This document shows, piece after piece, positions 17,989-27,009 of a stretch of DNA of 64,000 nt. The stretch is taken from contig JBFWRK010000001.1 in the NCBI GenBank assembly GCA_050248955.1, positions 682,001 to 746,000 of the forward strand, given 5' to 3'. A program made the position numbers and the translations under genes. Source of the stretch: JBFWRK01 sp050248955 (GTDB taxonomy: Bacteria; Actinomycetota; Acidimicrobiia; Acidimicrobiales; Ilumatobacteraceae). Under the pieces are notes generated by a model that did not search any database, had not been told where the DNA came from, and saw only the letters and a list, made by a program, of their open reading frames with translations. Numbering within the stretch: the stretch's first letter is position 1; every line of letters begins with the position of its first letter.

Positions 17989-18716
17989 ACGGCAGCGGGA
18001 AGCGACCGCCCGACGTGAATGCTGGCCCTGGCGCGCCGACGTCGAAGGCAGACCACGCGTATGCCGTGATCCGTCAGCGCGTGCTCGACGGCGCGACAGC
18101 GCCGGGCGACCGGCTGGTGATCGAGCAGATCGCGCGCGAGATCAACGTCAGTGCCGTGCCGGTCCGGGAAGCGATCCGCCGCTTGGAGGCAGAGGGCTAC
18201 GTCACGTACACCCGCAACATCGGGCCGACGGTCACGAGCATCGACCTCGATCTGTTTCCGGAGACGGTCGAGGCGGTCGCAGTGCTCGAAGCTGCGGCAA
18301 TCGGACTCGCCGCGCCGCACGTCACGGCTTCCGACATCGAGCGGGCGCGCGCCCTGAACGACACGTTGCGCACGAGCCTCGACGACCTCGACCCGATCCG
18401 CTTCACGCACACGAACCAGCTCTTCCACGAGGTGCTGTACCAGCGCTGCCCGAACCGTCGCATCCTGGACATGGTGACGCGGGAGTGGGCGTTGCTGGCC
18501 ACGACGCGGCGTTCGGCGTTCAGCGTCATACCGGAACGGGCTGCCAGCAGCGTGGACGAGCACGAGCAGCTGCTGCGGCTGATCGAGAGCGGCCGGCCCG
18601 GCGTGGAGATCGAGGCGTTCGCGCGTGGTCACCGGATGCGCACCGCGCGCGCCCTGTTGCAGCGCATCGGTGACGAGCTCGCCGACGACTCACCGGTTTC
18701 AGGGAGCGCGCGGTGA
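17985..18716 (+). CDS. GntR-family (FadR subfamily) transcriptional regulator
   Basis: 243 residues. A winged helix lies at about residues 24-75 (YAVIRQRVLDGATAPGDRL, then EQIAREINVSAVPVREAIRRLEAEGYV). An FCD-type helical effector domain follows (residues about 95-225, with His residues in FTHTNQLFHEVLY). Its ATG overlaps the previous stop and its own stop overlaps the aldehyde dehydrogenase start (GTGA), so it is embedded in the operon it most likely controls. The effector is probably a pathway intermediate. Confidence 0.88.
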   Translation: MNGSGKRPPDVNAGPGAPTSKADHAYAVIRQRVLDGATAPGDRLVIEQIAREINVSAVPVREAIRRLEAEGYVTYTRNIGPTVTSIDLDLFPETVEAVAVLEAAAIGLAAPHVTASDIERARALNDTLRTSLDDLDPIRFTHTNQLFHEVLYQRCPNRRILDMVTREWALLATTRRSAFSVIPERAASSVDEHEQLLRLIESGRPGVEIEAFARGHRMRTARALLQRIGDELADDSPVSGSAR

Positions 18717-20191
18717 GCCTGCCGTCGGTCATCCACCACTACATCGACGGTCGCCACGTCGAGAGCGTCGGCGGCGCGACCTTCGCGGTCACCGACCCGA
18801 TCAGCCACGAGCAGTACTGCACCGCGTCGGCCGGCGGCCCGGAGGACGTCGACCGTGCTGTCGCGTCCGCCCGGAACGCGTTCCTCGCCGGCGAGTGGGT
18901 CGGCATGTCGACCCGTGAGCGGTCGAAGGTCCTGATCGCGATCGCCGACGAGATCGAGGCGCGTGCCGATCTGATCGCGACGTTCGAGTCGTTCGATGTC
19001 GGGCAGCCGATCACGCAGGCTCGTGGCACCGCCTTTCGCGCCGCCGAGAACTTCCGCTACTTCGCCGACGTGTGCGGTTCGCTGCACGAGGACGCGTTCC
19101 GTTCGAGTGCACAGGTCGGCTACGTGATCAGGCGGCCGAAGGGTGTCGCCGGCCTGATCACGCCCTGGAACGTCCCCTTCATGCTCGCGACGTGGAAGTT
19201 GGCTCCGTGCCTGGCCGCCGGTTGCACCGCAGTCCTGAAGCCCGCCGAGCTCACCCCGCTGTCCGCCAGCTTGCTGCCCGAGATCCTCGAGGCCGCTGGT
19301 GTCCCGCGCGGCGTGTTCAACATCGTGCACGGCCTCGGCGAGGAGGCCGGCGCCGCGCTCGTGGCCCATCCTGATGTCCCCGTCATCTCCTTCACCGGCG
19401 AGACGACGACGGGGCGGACGATCATGCGCTCGGCGTCCGACCACCTGAAGGACCTGTCGATGGAGCTCGGTGGCAAGTCCCCGTGCATCGTGTTCGCCGA
19501 TGCCGACGTGGAGGCTGCGCTCGACAGTGCGCTCTTCGGCGTCTTCTCGCTGAACGGCGAGCGGTGCACGGCCGGCTCGCGGGTGTTGGTGGAGCGCCCG
19601 ATCTACGAGCGGTTCGTCGCCCGCCTCGGGGAACGGGCCGCAGCCATCCGCATCGGCGATCCGTCGGATGCGGCAACCGAGCTCGGCGCCTTGATCTCGA
19701 AGGAGCACTACGAGCGGGTCCTGTCGTTCATCGAGACCGGCAAGCGCGAGGGCGCACGACTCGTGACCGGTGGGTCCCGGCCGGCCCACTTGACGACCGG
19801 GAACTACGTCGCGGCGACGGTGTTCGCGGATGTCGGACCGGAGATGCAGATCTTCCAGGAGGAGATCTTCGGACCGGTTGTCTGCGTCACACCATTCGAG
19901 GACGAGGCCGACGCGATCCGGCTCGCCAACGACACCCGCTACGGCCTCGCCGCCTACATCTGGACCGAGAACCTCCGTCGCGGCCATCGCGTCGCGCATC
20001 AGGTCGATGCCGGGATGCTCTGGCTGAACTCGCACAACGTTCGTGACCTCCGCACGCCGTTCGGCGGCGTCAAGGCCAGCGGGCTCGGCCGCGAAGGCGG
20101 CCACCACAGCCTCGACTTCTACACCGAGTCGAGCATCGTGCACGTCGCCCTCGGCGACACCCACGTCCCCAGATTCGGAGTGACCACGTGA
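18713..20191 (+). CDS. hpaE: Aldehyde dehydrogenase, CHMS dehydrogenase-like
   Basis: 492 residues, normal length for the NAD(P)-dependent ALDH superfamily. Visible motifs: PWNVPFMLATWKLAPCLAAG (Rossmann region), FTGETTTGR, the catalytic Glu in MELGGKSP, the catalytic Cys in GERCTAGSR, and the EIFGPVVCV C-terminal motif. Overall pattern and neighbours match 5-carboxymethyl-2-hydroxymuconate semialdehyde dehydrogenase (HpaE). ALDH specificity is hard to read by eye, so this rests on the adjacent extradiol dioxygenase. GTGA overlaps join it to both neighbours. Confidence 0.75.
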   Translation: MSLPSVIHHYIDGRHVESVGGATFAVTDPISHEQYCTASAGGPEDVDRAVASARNAFLAGEWVGMSTRERSKVLIAIADEIEARADLIATFESFDVGQPITQARGTAFRAAENFRYFADVCGSLHEDAFRSSAQVGYVIRRPKGVAGLITPWNVPFMLATWKLAPCLAAGCTAVLKPAELTPLSASLLPEILEAAGVPRGVFNIVHGLGEEAGAALVAHPDVPVISFTGETTTGRTIMRSASDHLKDLSMELGGKSPCIVFADADVEAALDSALFGVFSLNGERCTAGSRVLVERPIYERFVARLGERAAAIRIGDPSDAATELGALISKEHYERVLSFIETGKREGARLVTGGSRPAHLTTGNYVAATVFADVGPEMQIFQEEIFGPVVCVTPFEDEADAIRLANDTRYGLAAYIWTENLRRGHRVAHQVDAGMLWLNSHNVRDLRTPFGGVKASGLGREGGHHSLDFYTESSIVHVALGDTHVPRFGVTT

Positions 20192-21186
20192 TCACCACCC
20201 CGCCCCCGAACATCGTCCGCGCCGCGTATGCGGAGCTGATCGTCACCGATCTCGCCCGCGCCCGCTGGTTCTGGGTCGACATGCTCGGGTTCGTCCCGAC
20301 CGCGGCCGACGACGATGCGCTGTACCTGCGCGGCTACGAGGAGACGACCCACCACTCGCTCGTGCTCCGCCAGGGATCCGTGGCAGCAGCAGCGTGCATC
20401 GCGTACCGCGTCTGGTCGGCGGAGGATCTCGACGCCGCGGCGCTGTGGTACGGGGAGCGGGGATGCACGGTCGAGCGACGCGCAGCCGGCGCCACCCGCG
20501 GCATCGGTGCCTCCGTCCGCGTGGAGGATCCGCTCGGATTCGTCGTCGAGTACTTCCACGCCACTGACCGCGCCGAGCGGCTGCTGCAGCGGTTCGATCT
20601 CCACCGCGGTGCTGCGGTCGCGCGGATCGACCACTTCAACATCTGCGTCAACGATCCAGCTGCCGCGTACGCCTACTACGAGTCGCTCGGCTTTCGCTGC
20701 TCGGAGACGATCGAGGACTCGGAGCGGCTCTACGCAGCGTGGATGCATCGCAAGCCGAGCGTCCACGACGTCGCGTTCACGGGCGGGGCGAGTCCGCGGC
20801 TGCACCACGTCGGGTTCTTCACACCGGAGGCGCACCACATCCTCCACCTCTGCGATCTCTTCGGGGCGATCGACGAGCAGCGCCACATCGAGCGCGGCCC
20901 GGGTCGTCACGGCGTCTCGAACGCGTTCTACGTCTACCTCAGGGACCCCGACGGTCATCGCGTCGAGATCTACACGAGCGACTACTTCACGGGGGATCCT
21001 GACCACGAACCGTTCCGTTGGGACGTGTCCGACGTGCGCCGGCGCGACTTCTGGGGCGCCGCCGTCGTACCGAGCTGGTACGCCGAGGCTGCAGCCGTGC
21101 TCGATCTCGCGGGCAGCATCGTGCCGGCGATCGACGTGGAGACCCGCACCTCCGAGGTGAAGGTCGGCGCAGACGGGTACCGGTAG
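20188..21186 (+). CDS. hpaD: Extradiol ring-cleavage dioxygenase, homoprotocatechuate 2,3-dioxygenase-like
   Basis: 332 residues. Type I (VOC-fold) extradiol dioxygenase predicted to cleave 3,4-dihydroxyphenylacetate or a related catechol with Fe(II) or Mn(II). The three metal ligands are visible in the right order: His in RIDHFNICV (about 151), His in LHHVGF (about 210) and Glu in HRVEIYTSDY (about 263). The sequence after the last ligand (DYFTGDPDHEPFRWD) is typical of HPCD enzymes. GTG start overlaps the previous stop. Along with HpaE-like and FAH/RraA proteins it makes a compact meta-cleavage pathway. Confidence 0.8.
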   Translation: MITTPPPNIVRAAYAELIVTDLARARWFWVDMLGFVPTAADDDALYLRGYEETTHHSLVLRQGSVAAAACIAYRVWSAEDLDAAALWYGERGCTVERRAAGATRGIGASVRVEDPLGFVVEYFHATDRAERLLQRFDLHRGAAVARIDHFNICVNDPAAAYAYYESLGFRCSETIEDSERLYAAWMHRKPSVHDVAFTGGASPRLHHVGFFTPEAHHILHLCDLFGAIDEQRHIERGPGRHGVSNAFYVYLRDPDGHRVEIYTSDYFTGDPDHEPFRWDVSDVRRRDFWGAAVVPSWYAEAAAVLDLAGSIVPAIDVETRTSEVKVGADGYR

Positions 21187-21245
21187 CGCACCGCCACGGC
21201 CGCTCCGCTCGATCTCGGGATCCATCACAGGGGGTAGCGATCACC

Positions 21246-22334
21246 ATGTTGCCGCATCATGCCGATCTCGTCGGCAGCATGCTCCGGCCTGCTCGACTCG
21301 CTGCTGCGCGCGAGTCGTGGAGGGCAGGCGCGCTGTCGCGGGAGGGGCTGCGCCTCGTCGAGGACGAGTGCATCGCGAACCTCGTCGCCGAGCTGGAGGA
21401 CATCGGGCTCGGCGCCGTCACGGACGGCGAGTTCCGACGGGACTGGTGGCACCTCGACTTCCTCTCCGGCTTCGAGGGGATCGGGCTCGCACAGCGCGAG
21501 CGGCCGAAGGACTTCTCGGGTGAGGGCGAGAGCCCACCGATCCCGGTGGTGCTCGGCGAGATCCGGCACAGCCACCCGATCTTCGTCGACGCGTTCGCGT
21601 TCCTCGCCTCCGTGACGAGGAGGCGGATCCCGAAGATCACGATCCCCGGGCCGGGCATGGTGAACCTGATGGGAGGGCGCAACGCAGTCGCCGCCGTGTA
21701 TCCCGACATCGACGAGTTCTGGGACGACCTCGTGCACGCGTACCGGGCGGAGGTCGCCGCGCTGTACGCGGCGGGATGCCGGTACCTCCAGCTCGACGAC
21801 GTGAGCTTCGCCTATCTCTGCGATGCCGAGTTCCGAGCGCAGATGACGGCACGCGGCGACGATCCCGACGAGATGATCCTCCGGCACCGCGACGCGATGA
21901 ACGCCGTCATCGCCGACCGTCCGGGCGACATGCTGGTCTCGACGCACATGTGCCGCGGCAACTTCCGCAGCCGGTGGGTCGCGACGGGCGGCTACGAGCC
22001 GATCGCCGAGCGGGTGTTCGGTGGCCTGGACGTCGACGCCTTCTTCCTCGAGTTCGACAGCGAGCGCGCCGGTGGGTTCGGGCCGCTGCGCCACGTGCCG
22101 CCGGGCAAGACGGCAGTCCTCGGCCTCGTGACCACGAAGACGCCCGAGCTCGAACGTGCCGACGACCTGAAGCGGCGGATCGACGAGGCCGCGGCGATCG
22201 TCCCGATCGATCAGCTCGCGATCAGCCCGCAGTGCGGCTTCTCGAGCACGCACCACGGCAACGACATCACCGAGGACGACCAGTGGCGCAAGCTCGAGCT
22301 CGTTGCGAGCGTCGCCGAGGACGTCTGGGGCTGA
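21246..22334 (+). CDS. Cobalamin-independent methionine synthase (MetE C-terminal)-like protein
   Basis: 362 residues corresponding to the C-terminal catalytic half of MetE (YxjG group). Zinc-site elements: MLVSTHMCRGNF (His and Cys), FFLEFDSERAG (Glu) and ISPQCGFSS (Cys). Other family landmarks are DGEFRRDWWHLDFL and IPGPGMVNL. Such short proteins catalyse methyl transfer to homocysteine or act on small-molecule methyl donors in aromatic demethylation. Here the catabolic context favours a methyl-transfer role but that is inference. ATG 21246 follows AGGGGGTAGCG. It lies 59 bases after hpaD. Confidence 0.78.
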   Translation: MLPHHADLVGSMLRPARLAAARESWRAGALSREGLRLVEDECIANLVAELEDIGLGAVTDGEFRRDWWHLDFLSGFEGIGLAQRERPKDFSGEGESPPIPVVLGEIRHSHPIFVDAFAFLASVTRRRIPKITIPGPGMVNLMGGRNAVAAVYPDIDEFWDDLVHAYRAEVAALYAAGCRYLQLDDVSFAYLCDAEFRAQMTARGDDPDEMILRHRDAMNAVIADRPGDMLVSTHMCRGNFRSRWVATGGYEPIAERVFGGLDVDAFFLEFDSERAGGFGPLRHVPPGKTAVLGLVTTKTPELERADDLKRRIDEAAAIVPIDQLAISPQCGFSSTHHGNDITEDDQWRKLELVASVAEDVWG

Positions 22335-22340
22335 CCGACG

Positions 22341-22880
22341 TCAGCTCGGCACGCGGATCGGGTCGGTGCCGTCCCAGTCCTGGGCGGCCCGGTACCAGCC
22401 GGTGAACATCTCGTCCGTGGCAGGGCCGATCTCGATGAGCTCCACCATGCCGGGCATGTCGGCGGTCGTGTCGAAGTAGGCGATCCGATCGCCCACGGGC
22501 GCTCGGGCGGAGAACGCGCGGGTGTAGCCGAGGTCCTCGTATCTCCGGACGTCGCGGTCGAAGTCACGGGTCGCGATGCCCCAGTGGTGGAACCCGTGAC
22601 CCTGCCGATCGATGGTCTCTCGGTACACGGAGGGCGCTTCGCCGTGCTGCTGGATCACCTCGACGGCCATGGTCCCCGAGAACGCCATGGCGAGGCTGAA
22701 GTCGACGTCGGTCGGCGCTCCCCGGTACTCCATCTCCGATCCCGGGAAGTGCTCGACGAGGAACCAGGGGCCGATGCCGAGTTGGCGTGTGTACGCGGCC
22801 ATCGTGGCGTGGAGATCCGGCACCGTGTAGGCGAACTGGATGATCGAACCCTCGGGTTGGCCGAAGCCCAGCATGTTCAT
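22341..22880 (-). CDS. VOC (glyoxalase/bleomycin-resistance) family protein
   Basis: 179 residues from ATG 22880 with AAAGGA upstream. One VOC fold: IIQFAYTVPDLHATMAAYTRQLGIGPW, then HGFHHWGIATRDFDRDVRRYEDLG with a metal-type His, and a GMVELIEIGP strand with the metal-type Glu. Resembles the methylmalonyl-CoA epimerase-like group. It is followed on the same strand by nothing within reach, and its 3' end meets the MetE-like gene. It lies 55 bases downstream of the LLM gene, so probably the same leftward transcript. Confidence 0.75.
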   Translation of the reverse strand: MNMLGFGQPEGSIIQFAYTVPDLHATMAAYTRQLGIGPWFLVEHFPGSEMEYRGAPTDVDFSLAMAFSGTMAVEVIQQHGEAPSVYRETIDRQGHGFHHWGIATRDFDRDVRRYEDLGYTRAFSARAPVGDRIAYFDTTADMPGMVELIEIGPATDEMFTGWYRAAQDWDGTDPIRVPS

Positions 22881-22935
22881 GTCCGTTCCTTTCGGTCGCA
22901 TGCGGTCGCTCGCTCCGTGCGACACCACGGCGACG

Positions 22936-23832
22936 TCACGTCGTCATGGCGTCGATCTCGTTCTTCGCGCTGAGCAGTGCTTCGAGGTGGACCTCATGGC
23001 TGCGGCCAGGGTCGGCGAGCCGGTTGAACCCGATGGACACATCGGAGAACCCGAGTGCTTGCGCCTCGTCGAGCTCGCGCTGCCACGTCGGGCCGAGGTA
23101 CACGCGACCGTGCATCGGGAGCGTCGCCGGATCACGGCCTTCCTCCTCGGCGATCTCACGGAGTCGCCGAACGCCCGATCCGATGTCGATCGGATCGAGC
23201 CCCGGGATCAGCAGTGGCATCCAGCCATCGGCCCGCCGTACGACGCGCCGGAGTGCCGCGTCCGACCCACTCGTGCCGATGTAGATCGGAATCGTCCGGG
23301 TAGGGAGGGGATTGATCCCGACGCGGTCGAGATGGTGGAACTCGCCGCTGAACGTCACGAGCGGCCCGGTCCACAAGGCGCGCAGCACGTCGATCTGCTC
23401 GTCGAGCATCCGAGTGCGGTGCGCGAAGCGCGCTCCGAGGCTCTCGTACTCAATGGCGTTCCACCCGACGCCGACCGCGAGCCGTACCCGCCCGCTGCTG
23501 AGGAGGTCCAACGTCGCGATCTGCTTCGCCACCACGGCAGCCTGGCGTTGTGGGAGGATCAGGACGCTCGTGACGAACTCGAGCGACGTGGTCACCGCCG
23601 CGAGGTGGCTGAACAGGACGATGATCTCGTGGAAGGTGTCCTCCGCCGTGTAGGGCGCGGTGGGGAAGTTGCCGAAAGGCCCTGGACCCAGACGGGCGGC
23701 GGCGACGCCGACGACGTGGTCGTACGCCATCAGGTGCGCGTAGCCAGCGGCCTCCACGCCCTGTGCCCACCGGCGGATGGCGTCCGGGTCGACGCCACTG
23801 TCCGCCTGGGAGAAGATCGCCCCGACTCGCAT
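22936..23832 (-). CDS. LLM-class (F420-dependent-type) oxidoreductase
   Basis: 298 residues from ATG 23832. Bacterial-luciferase-like TIM barrel: MRVGAIFSQADSGVDPDAIRRWAQGVEAAGY, MAYDHVVG, VLILPQRQAAVVAKQIATLDLLSSGRVRLAVGVGWNAIEY (flavin/F420-binding), FEGEFHH-like TFSGEFHHLDRVGINPLP, and PIYIGTSG. In actinobacteria most such proteins use coenzyme F420. FMN cannot be excluded. A TCTGT-CGA-ACAGA palindrome lies 30 bases upstream. Confidence 0.82.
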   Translation of the reverse strand: MRVGAIFSQADSGVDPDAIRRWAQGVEAAGYAHLMAYDHVVGVAAARLGPGPFGNFPTAPYTAEDTFHEIIVLFSHLAAVTTSLEFVTSVLILPQRQAAVVAKQIATLDLLSSGRVRLAVGVGWNAIEYESLGARFAHRTRMLDEQIDVLRALWTGPLVTFSGEFHHLDRVGINPLPTRTIPIYIGTSGSDAALRRVVRRADGWMPLLIPGLDPIDIGSGVRRLREIAEEEGRDPATLPMHGRVYLGPTWQRELDEAQALGFSDVSIGFNRLADPGRSHEVHLEALLSAKNEIDAMTT

Positions 23833-23861
23833 TCCTGCCCCCACAGTCGACGACGTGTTTG

Positions 23862-23874
23862 TCTGTCGAACAGA
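23862..23874. promoter_or_regulatory. Palindromic operator candidate upstream of LLM oxidoreductase gene
   Basis: TCTGT-CGA-ACAGA, perfect five-base arms, in the gap between the LLM gene start (23832) and the acyl-CoA dehydrogenase 3' end (23923). The surrounding bases (TTTG before, AATT after) are AT-richer than the neighbourhood, as expected for a promoter region. Regulator unknown. Confidence 0.4.
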
Positions 23875-23922
23875 AATTCTACATCCGAACCGGGGAGCGC
23901 CCGACGAGCGTCGCCGCCCCGT

Positions 23923-25245
23923 TCAGGCAGGCCCGGAGAACATCCCCGAGCGATCGGTGCTGACGGGGCCGGTGGCCGGCTCGCTCTCGTAGCGAGTGAG
24001 CTCAGCGCGACCGACGACCATCCAGTGCACCTCGTCAGGCCCGTCCGCGAGGCGCAGCGTCCGCTGGCTCGCGTACATCCGAGCGAGCGGTGTCCACTGT
24101 GACACGCCGGTGGCGCCGTGGATCTGGATCGCCTCGTCGATGATCTTGCACACCCGCTCGGGCACCATCGCCTTGACGGCACTGACCCAGACGCGCGCCT
24201 CGGCGTTGCCCATCACGTCCATCGCCTTCGCCGCGCGCAGCACCATGAGCCGCATCGCCTCGAGCTCGATCCGCGCCTTCGCGATCACCTCGGTGTTCTT
24301 GCCGAGGCGGGCGATCGGCCTGCCGAACGCTTCGCGGCCGAGCCCGCGCCGAACCATGAGCTCGAGTGCCTTCTCGCCGACGCCGATCGAGCGCATGCAG
24401 TGGTGGATCCGGCCAGGGCCGAGGCGCACCTGGGAGATCTCGAACCCGCGGCCCTCGCCGAGCAGCATGTTCGAGGTCGGAACACGCACGTCCTTGAACC
24501 GCAGGTGCATGTGACCGTGCGGTGCGTCGTCCTCGCCGAAGACCTGCATCGCCTCGAGGATCTCGACGCCCGGGGTGTCCATCGGCACGAGGATCTGTGA
24601 CTGGCGCTTGTGGGGCGGCGCGTCCGGGCTCGTCTGCACCATGCAGATCATGATCTTGCAGCGAGGGTCGCCGGCGCCGGAGATGTAGTACTTCTCGCCG
24701 TTGATCACCCACTCGTCGCCGTCCTGCACTGCGCGGCACCGGATGTTCTTGGCATCGCTCGAGGCGACATCCGGCTCGGTCATCGCGTATGCCGAGCGGA
24801 TCTCGCCGCTGAGCAACGGCTCGAGCCACTGCGCCTTCTGCTCGGGCGTGCCGACCCGCTCGAGCACTTCCATGTTGCCCGTGTCGGGGGCGCTGCAGTT
24901 CAGGCACTCGGAGGCGAGCGGGTTCTTACCGAGCTCCTGGGCGATGTAGGCGTAGTCGAGGTTCGACAGCCCCTCACCCGTCTCGGCGTTCGGCAGGAAG
25001 AAGTTCCAGAGCCCGTTCGCCTTCGCCTTAGCCTTGACGGAGTCGAGCAGCTCGAGCTGCCCGGGCGCATACGACCAGCGATCCGCCCGACCCTCGCCGA
25101 GGCGGAAGTACTCCTCGGTGATCGGCTCGATCTCGTTCGCGATGAACGCCTTCACCTGCTCGTACAGCGGTACGGCGTGTTCGGACATCGAGAGGTTCAG
25201 CGCATCGTCGGTGGCGACGCCGGAGTGCATTCCAGGACTGGGCAC
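23923..25245 (-). CDS. Acyl-CoA dehydrogenase family protein
   Basis: 440 residues from GTG 25245 (AAGGGAAG upstream). ATG 25230 and ATG 25188 (MSEHAVPLYEQV) are alternatives. FAD-dependent acyl-CoA dehydrogenase: YAMTEPDVASSDAKNI (FAD-binding signature), DEWVINGEKYYISGAGD, the GPGRIHHCMRSIG region, the RPIARLGKN block, and IQIHGATGVSQWTPLARMYASQRTLRLADGPDEVH at the C-terminus. The catalytic base position cannot be fixed by eye. Similar to the large FadE-like group acting on long or branched substrates. An open frame extends some 130 residues upstream but is non-conserved. Confidence 0.88.
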   Translation of the reverse strand: MPSPGMHSGVATDDALNLSMSEHAVPLYEQVKAFIANEIEPITEEYFRLGEGRADRWSYAPGQLELLDSVKAKAKANGLWNFFLPNAETGEGLSNLDYAYIAQELGKNPLASECLNCSAPDTGNMEVLERVGTPEQKAQWLEPLLSGEIRSAYAMTEPDVASSDAKNIRCRAVQDGDEWVINGEKYYISGAGDPRCKIMICMVQTSPDAPPHKRQSQILVPMDTPGVEILEAMQVFGEDDAPHGHMHLRFKDVRVPTSNMLLGEGRGFEISQVRLGPGRIHHCMRSIGVGEKALELMVRRGLGREAFGRPIARLGKNTEVIAKARIELEAMRLMVLRAAKAMDVMGNAEARVWVSAVKAMVPERVCKIIDEAIQIHGATGVSQWTPLARMYASQRTLRLADGPDEVHWMVVGRAELTRYESEPATGPVSTDRSGMFSGPA

Positions 25246-25445
25246 GGGGGCTTCCCTTCGTGGCGGAATCGGCGAGATGGACACTAGTGACGGACGTCGG
25301 CTTCGCTGCGGTCGAGCTCGGCCGCAGCCTCGACGTTCCCCGGCGACAACATTCGACGGACCGCGAGGAAAGACGTATCGGGAGCGTCTGCCGCGTCTCT
25401 TCATGCGTAGCTGTCCGACTGGACAGGCGACCCACAGGAGGACGC

Positions 25446-26513
25446 ATGTCGAAGCACACTGGATGTCACAAGACGGGCGCGTGCACGTTCGTCCCGCCTC
25501 ACGTGCAGGAGGCGGTTGCGAAGAAGGTCGACGGGACAGCCGCCAGCAAGGAGGCGTCGGCGCTCGCCGCAGACGCGCGCAAGCGCCGCGCCGCCGAGAC
25601 GAGGGCGGCGCCGCCCGCCCCGGAAGCGATGCCCATCGCACCGCCTGCCACTGGCACCGCTCGGCGCGAGGTGTACGACTGCCAGCACGGTACGGCGCTG
25701 CGCCTCAAGCTGGTTCGAGCAGAGGGCGACCAGGAGACGGATGACGCGGACGCCACCTTCGCGTACGACAACGCAGGTGTGGTCCGCGCGTTCTTCAAGG
25801 AGGTGCTCAACCGCAACTCGATCGACAACCGAGCGCTCGACCTCGTGCTCAACGTCCACTTCGCGACGAACTACAACAACGCGTTCTGGGATGGGGACGA
25901 GATGACCTTCGGTGACGGTGACGGCGTCATCTTCAGCGGTTTCGCCCGCTCGCTCGATGTCGTGGCCCACGAGCTCGCCCACGGCGTCACCCAGTTCACG
26001 TCGGGACTCATCTACAAGAACCAGTCCGGGGCGCTGAACGAGCACTTCAGCGATGTCTTCGGAACGGCGATCACGCAGTGGGCCGGCGGCGAGACCCCCG
26101 CCGACGCCGACTGGCTGATCGGCGACGAGATCATGGGGCCCGGCCTCTACGGCGAAGCGCTCCGATCGATGCAGCATCCGGGCACCGCGTACGACAACGC
26201 GATCCTCGGCAAGGATCCGCAGCCGGCCCACTACGACGACCGCTATCAGGGCAACGCCGACAACGGAGGCGTCCACATCAACTCGGGCATCCCGAACCGT
26301 GCGTTCTACCTGGCCGCGTCGGAGCTCGGGAGCACGATGGAGGCGACCCGCATCTGGTACCACGCGTTGCACAACCTGGCCCCATCGGCAACCTTCGCCC
26401 AGGCCGCTGAGCAGGTGGGCAACTCCGCCCGGATCCTGGTCAAGGCCGGCGTCGTTCCGAAGGGTGCAACTCAAGTCGTGCGAGGTGCCTGGCGGGCAGT
26501 CGGCGTTGGCTGA
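25446..26513 (+). CDS. Protealysin-like M4 metalloprotease
   Basis: 355 residues from ATG 25446 behind a perfect AGGAGG. Zinc protease of the thermolysin family: HELAHG at 175-180, the third ligand Glu199 in SGALNEHFSDVFG, and the catalytic-His segment DNGGVHINSGIPNRAFYLAA. No signal peptide and no FTP/PepSY prodomain. Instead there is a short N-terminus with FVPPHVQEAVA, matching the PPYL-type propeptide of protealysin-like proteases, and a CHKTGAC pair that could act as a zinc-blocking switch. It is paired with the emfourin-like gene that follows, the standard protealysin operon layout. Confidence 0.85.
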   Translation: MSKHTGCHKTGACTFVPPHVQEAVAKKVDGTAASKEASALAADARKRRAAETRAAPPAPEAMPIAPPATGTARREVYDCQHGTALRLKLVRAEGDQETDDADATFAYDNAGVVRAFFKEVLNRNSIDNRALDLVLNVHFATNYNNAFWDGDEMTFGDGDGVIFSGFARSLDVVAHELAHGVTQFTSGLIYKNQSGALNEHFSDVFGTAITQWAGGETPADADWLIGDEIMGPGLYGEALRSMQHPGTAYDNAILGKDPQPAHYDDRYQGNADNGGVHINSGIPNRAFYLAASELGSTMEATRIWYHALHNLAPSATFAQAAEQVGNSARILVKAGVVPKGATQVVRGAWRAVGVG

Positions 26514-27009
26514 TCGGGGCCGATCACGCCTGGCGCCGATCAGGGTGCTGGTCGCGATCGTCGCTGTCACCGTCATCGCGTGTGGGGGCGGGGAGTCCGA
26601 CTCGGGCACCCCGCCTCCGGGATCGGTGGCATCCTCCACGCTGAGCACTTCCGAGCCACCACCGACCACCCACGAGGAGGGCACGGCCATGCTGGTTTCA
26701 TTTCAGGTCGAGGGCGGATTCGCCAACCAGATGCGGAGCATCGTGATCGCCAGGGACGGGACGGCGACGACCGAGGTCAGCGGCTTGATCTCCGAGAAGC
26801 AGCTCGACGAGACGACGGTCGAGACGATCGTGGCCGAGCTCGATCGGTCCGGTCTCTTCGACGAGGATCGGACCTACCCGGCAGAGGGTGCCGATCTCCA
26901 GCGCTTCGAGATCCGGTACGCCGGTGCCACGTTGGTCGCCTTCGACACCACGATGCCGAGCGCGCTTGCAGAAGCCGTGCGATTGCTCGAGGGCGCGATC
27001 CGAAACTGA
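26506..27009 (+). CDS. Emfourin-like protease inhibitor with lipoprotein signal
   Basis: About 167 residues, starting with TTG 26506 (GTG 26485 possible), overlapping the protease stop. N-terminus: basic residues, hydrophobic VLVAIVAVTVIA, then Cys in a lipobox-like VIAC, so a lipoprotein. After a Ser/Thr/Pro linker comes a domain of about 105 residues beginning MLVSFQVEGGFANQMRSIVI with SEKQLDETTVETIVAELDRSGLF and QRFEIRYAG, the pattern of emfourin, the M4 protease inhibitor found next to protealysins. Family emfourins are usually cytosolic, so the lipoprotein form is odd. Start uncertain. Confidence 0.65.
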   Translation: MADRGRSRLAPIRVLVAIVAVTVIACGGGESDSGTPPPGSVASSTLSTSEPPPTTHEEGTAMLVSFQVEGGFANQMRSIVIARDGTATTEVSGLISEKQLDETTVETIVAELDRSGLFDEDRTYPAEGADLQRFEIRYAGATLVAFDTTMPSALAEAVRLLEGAIRN

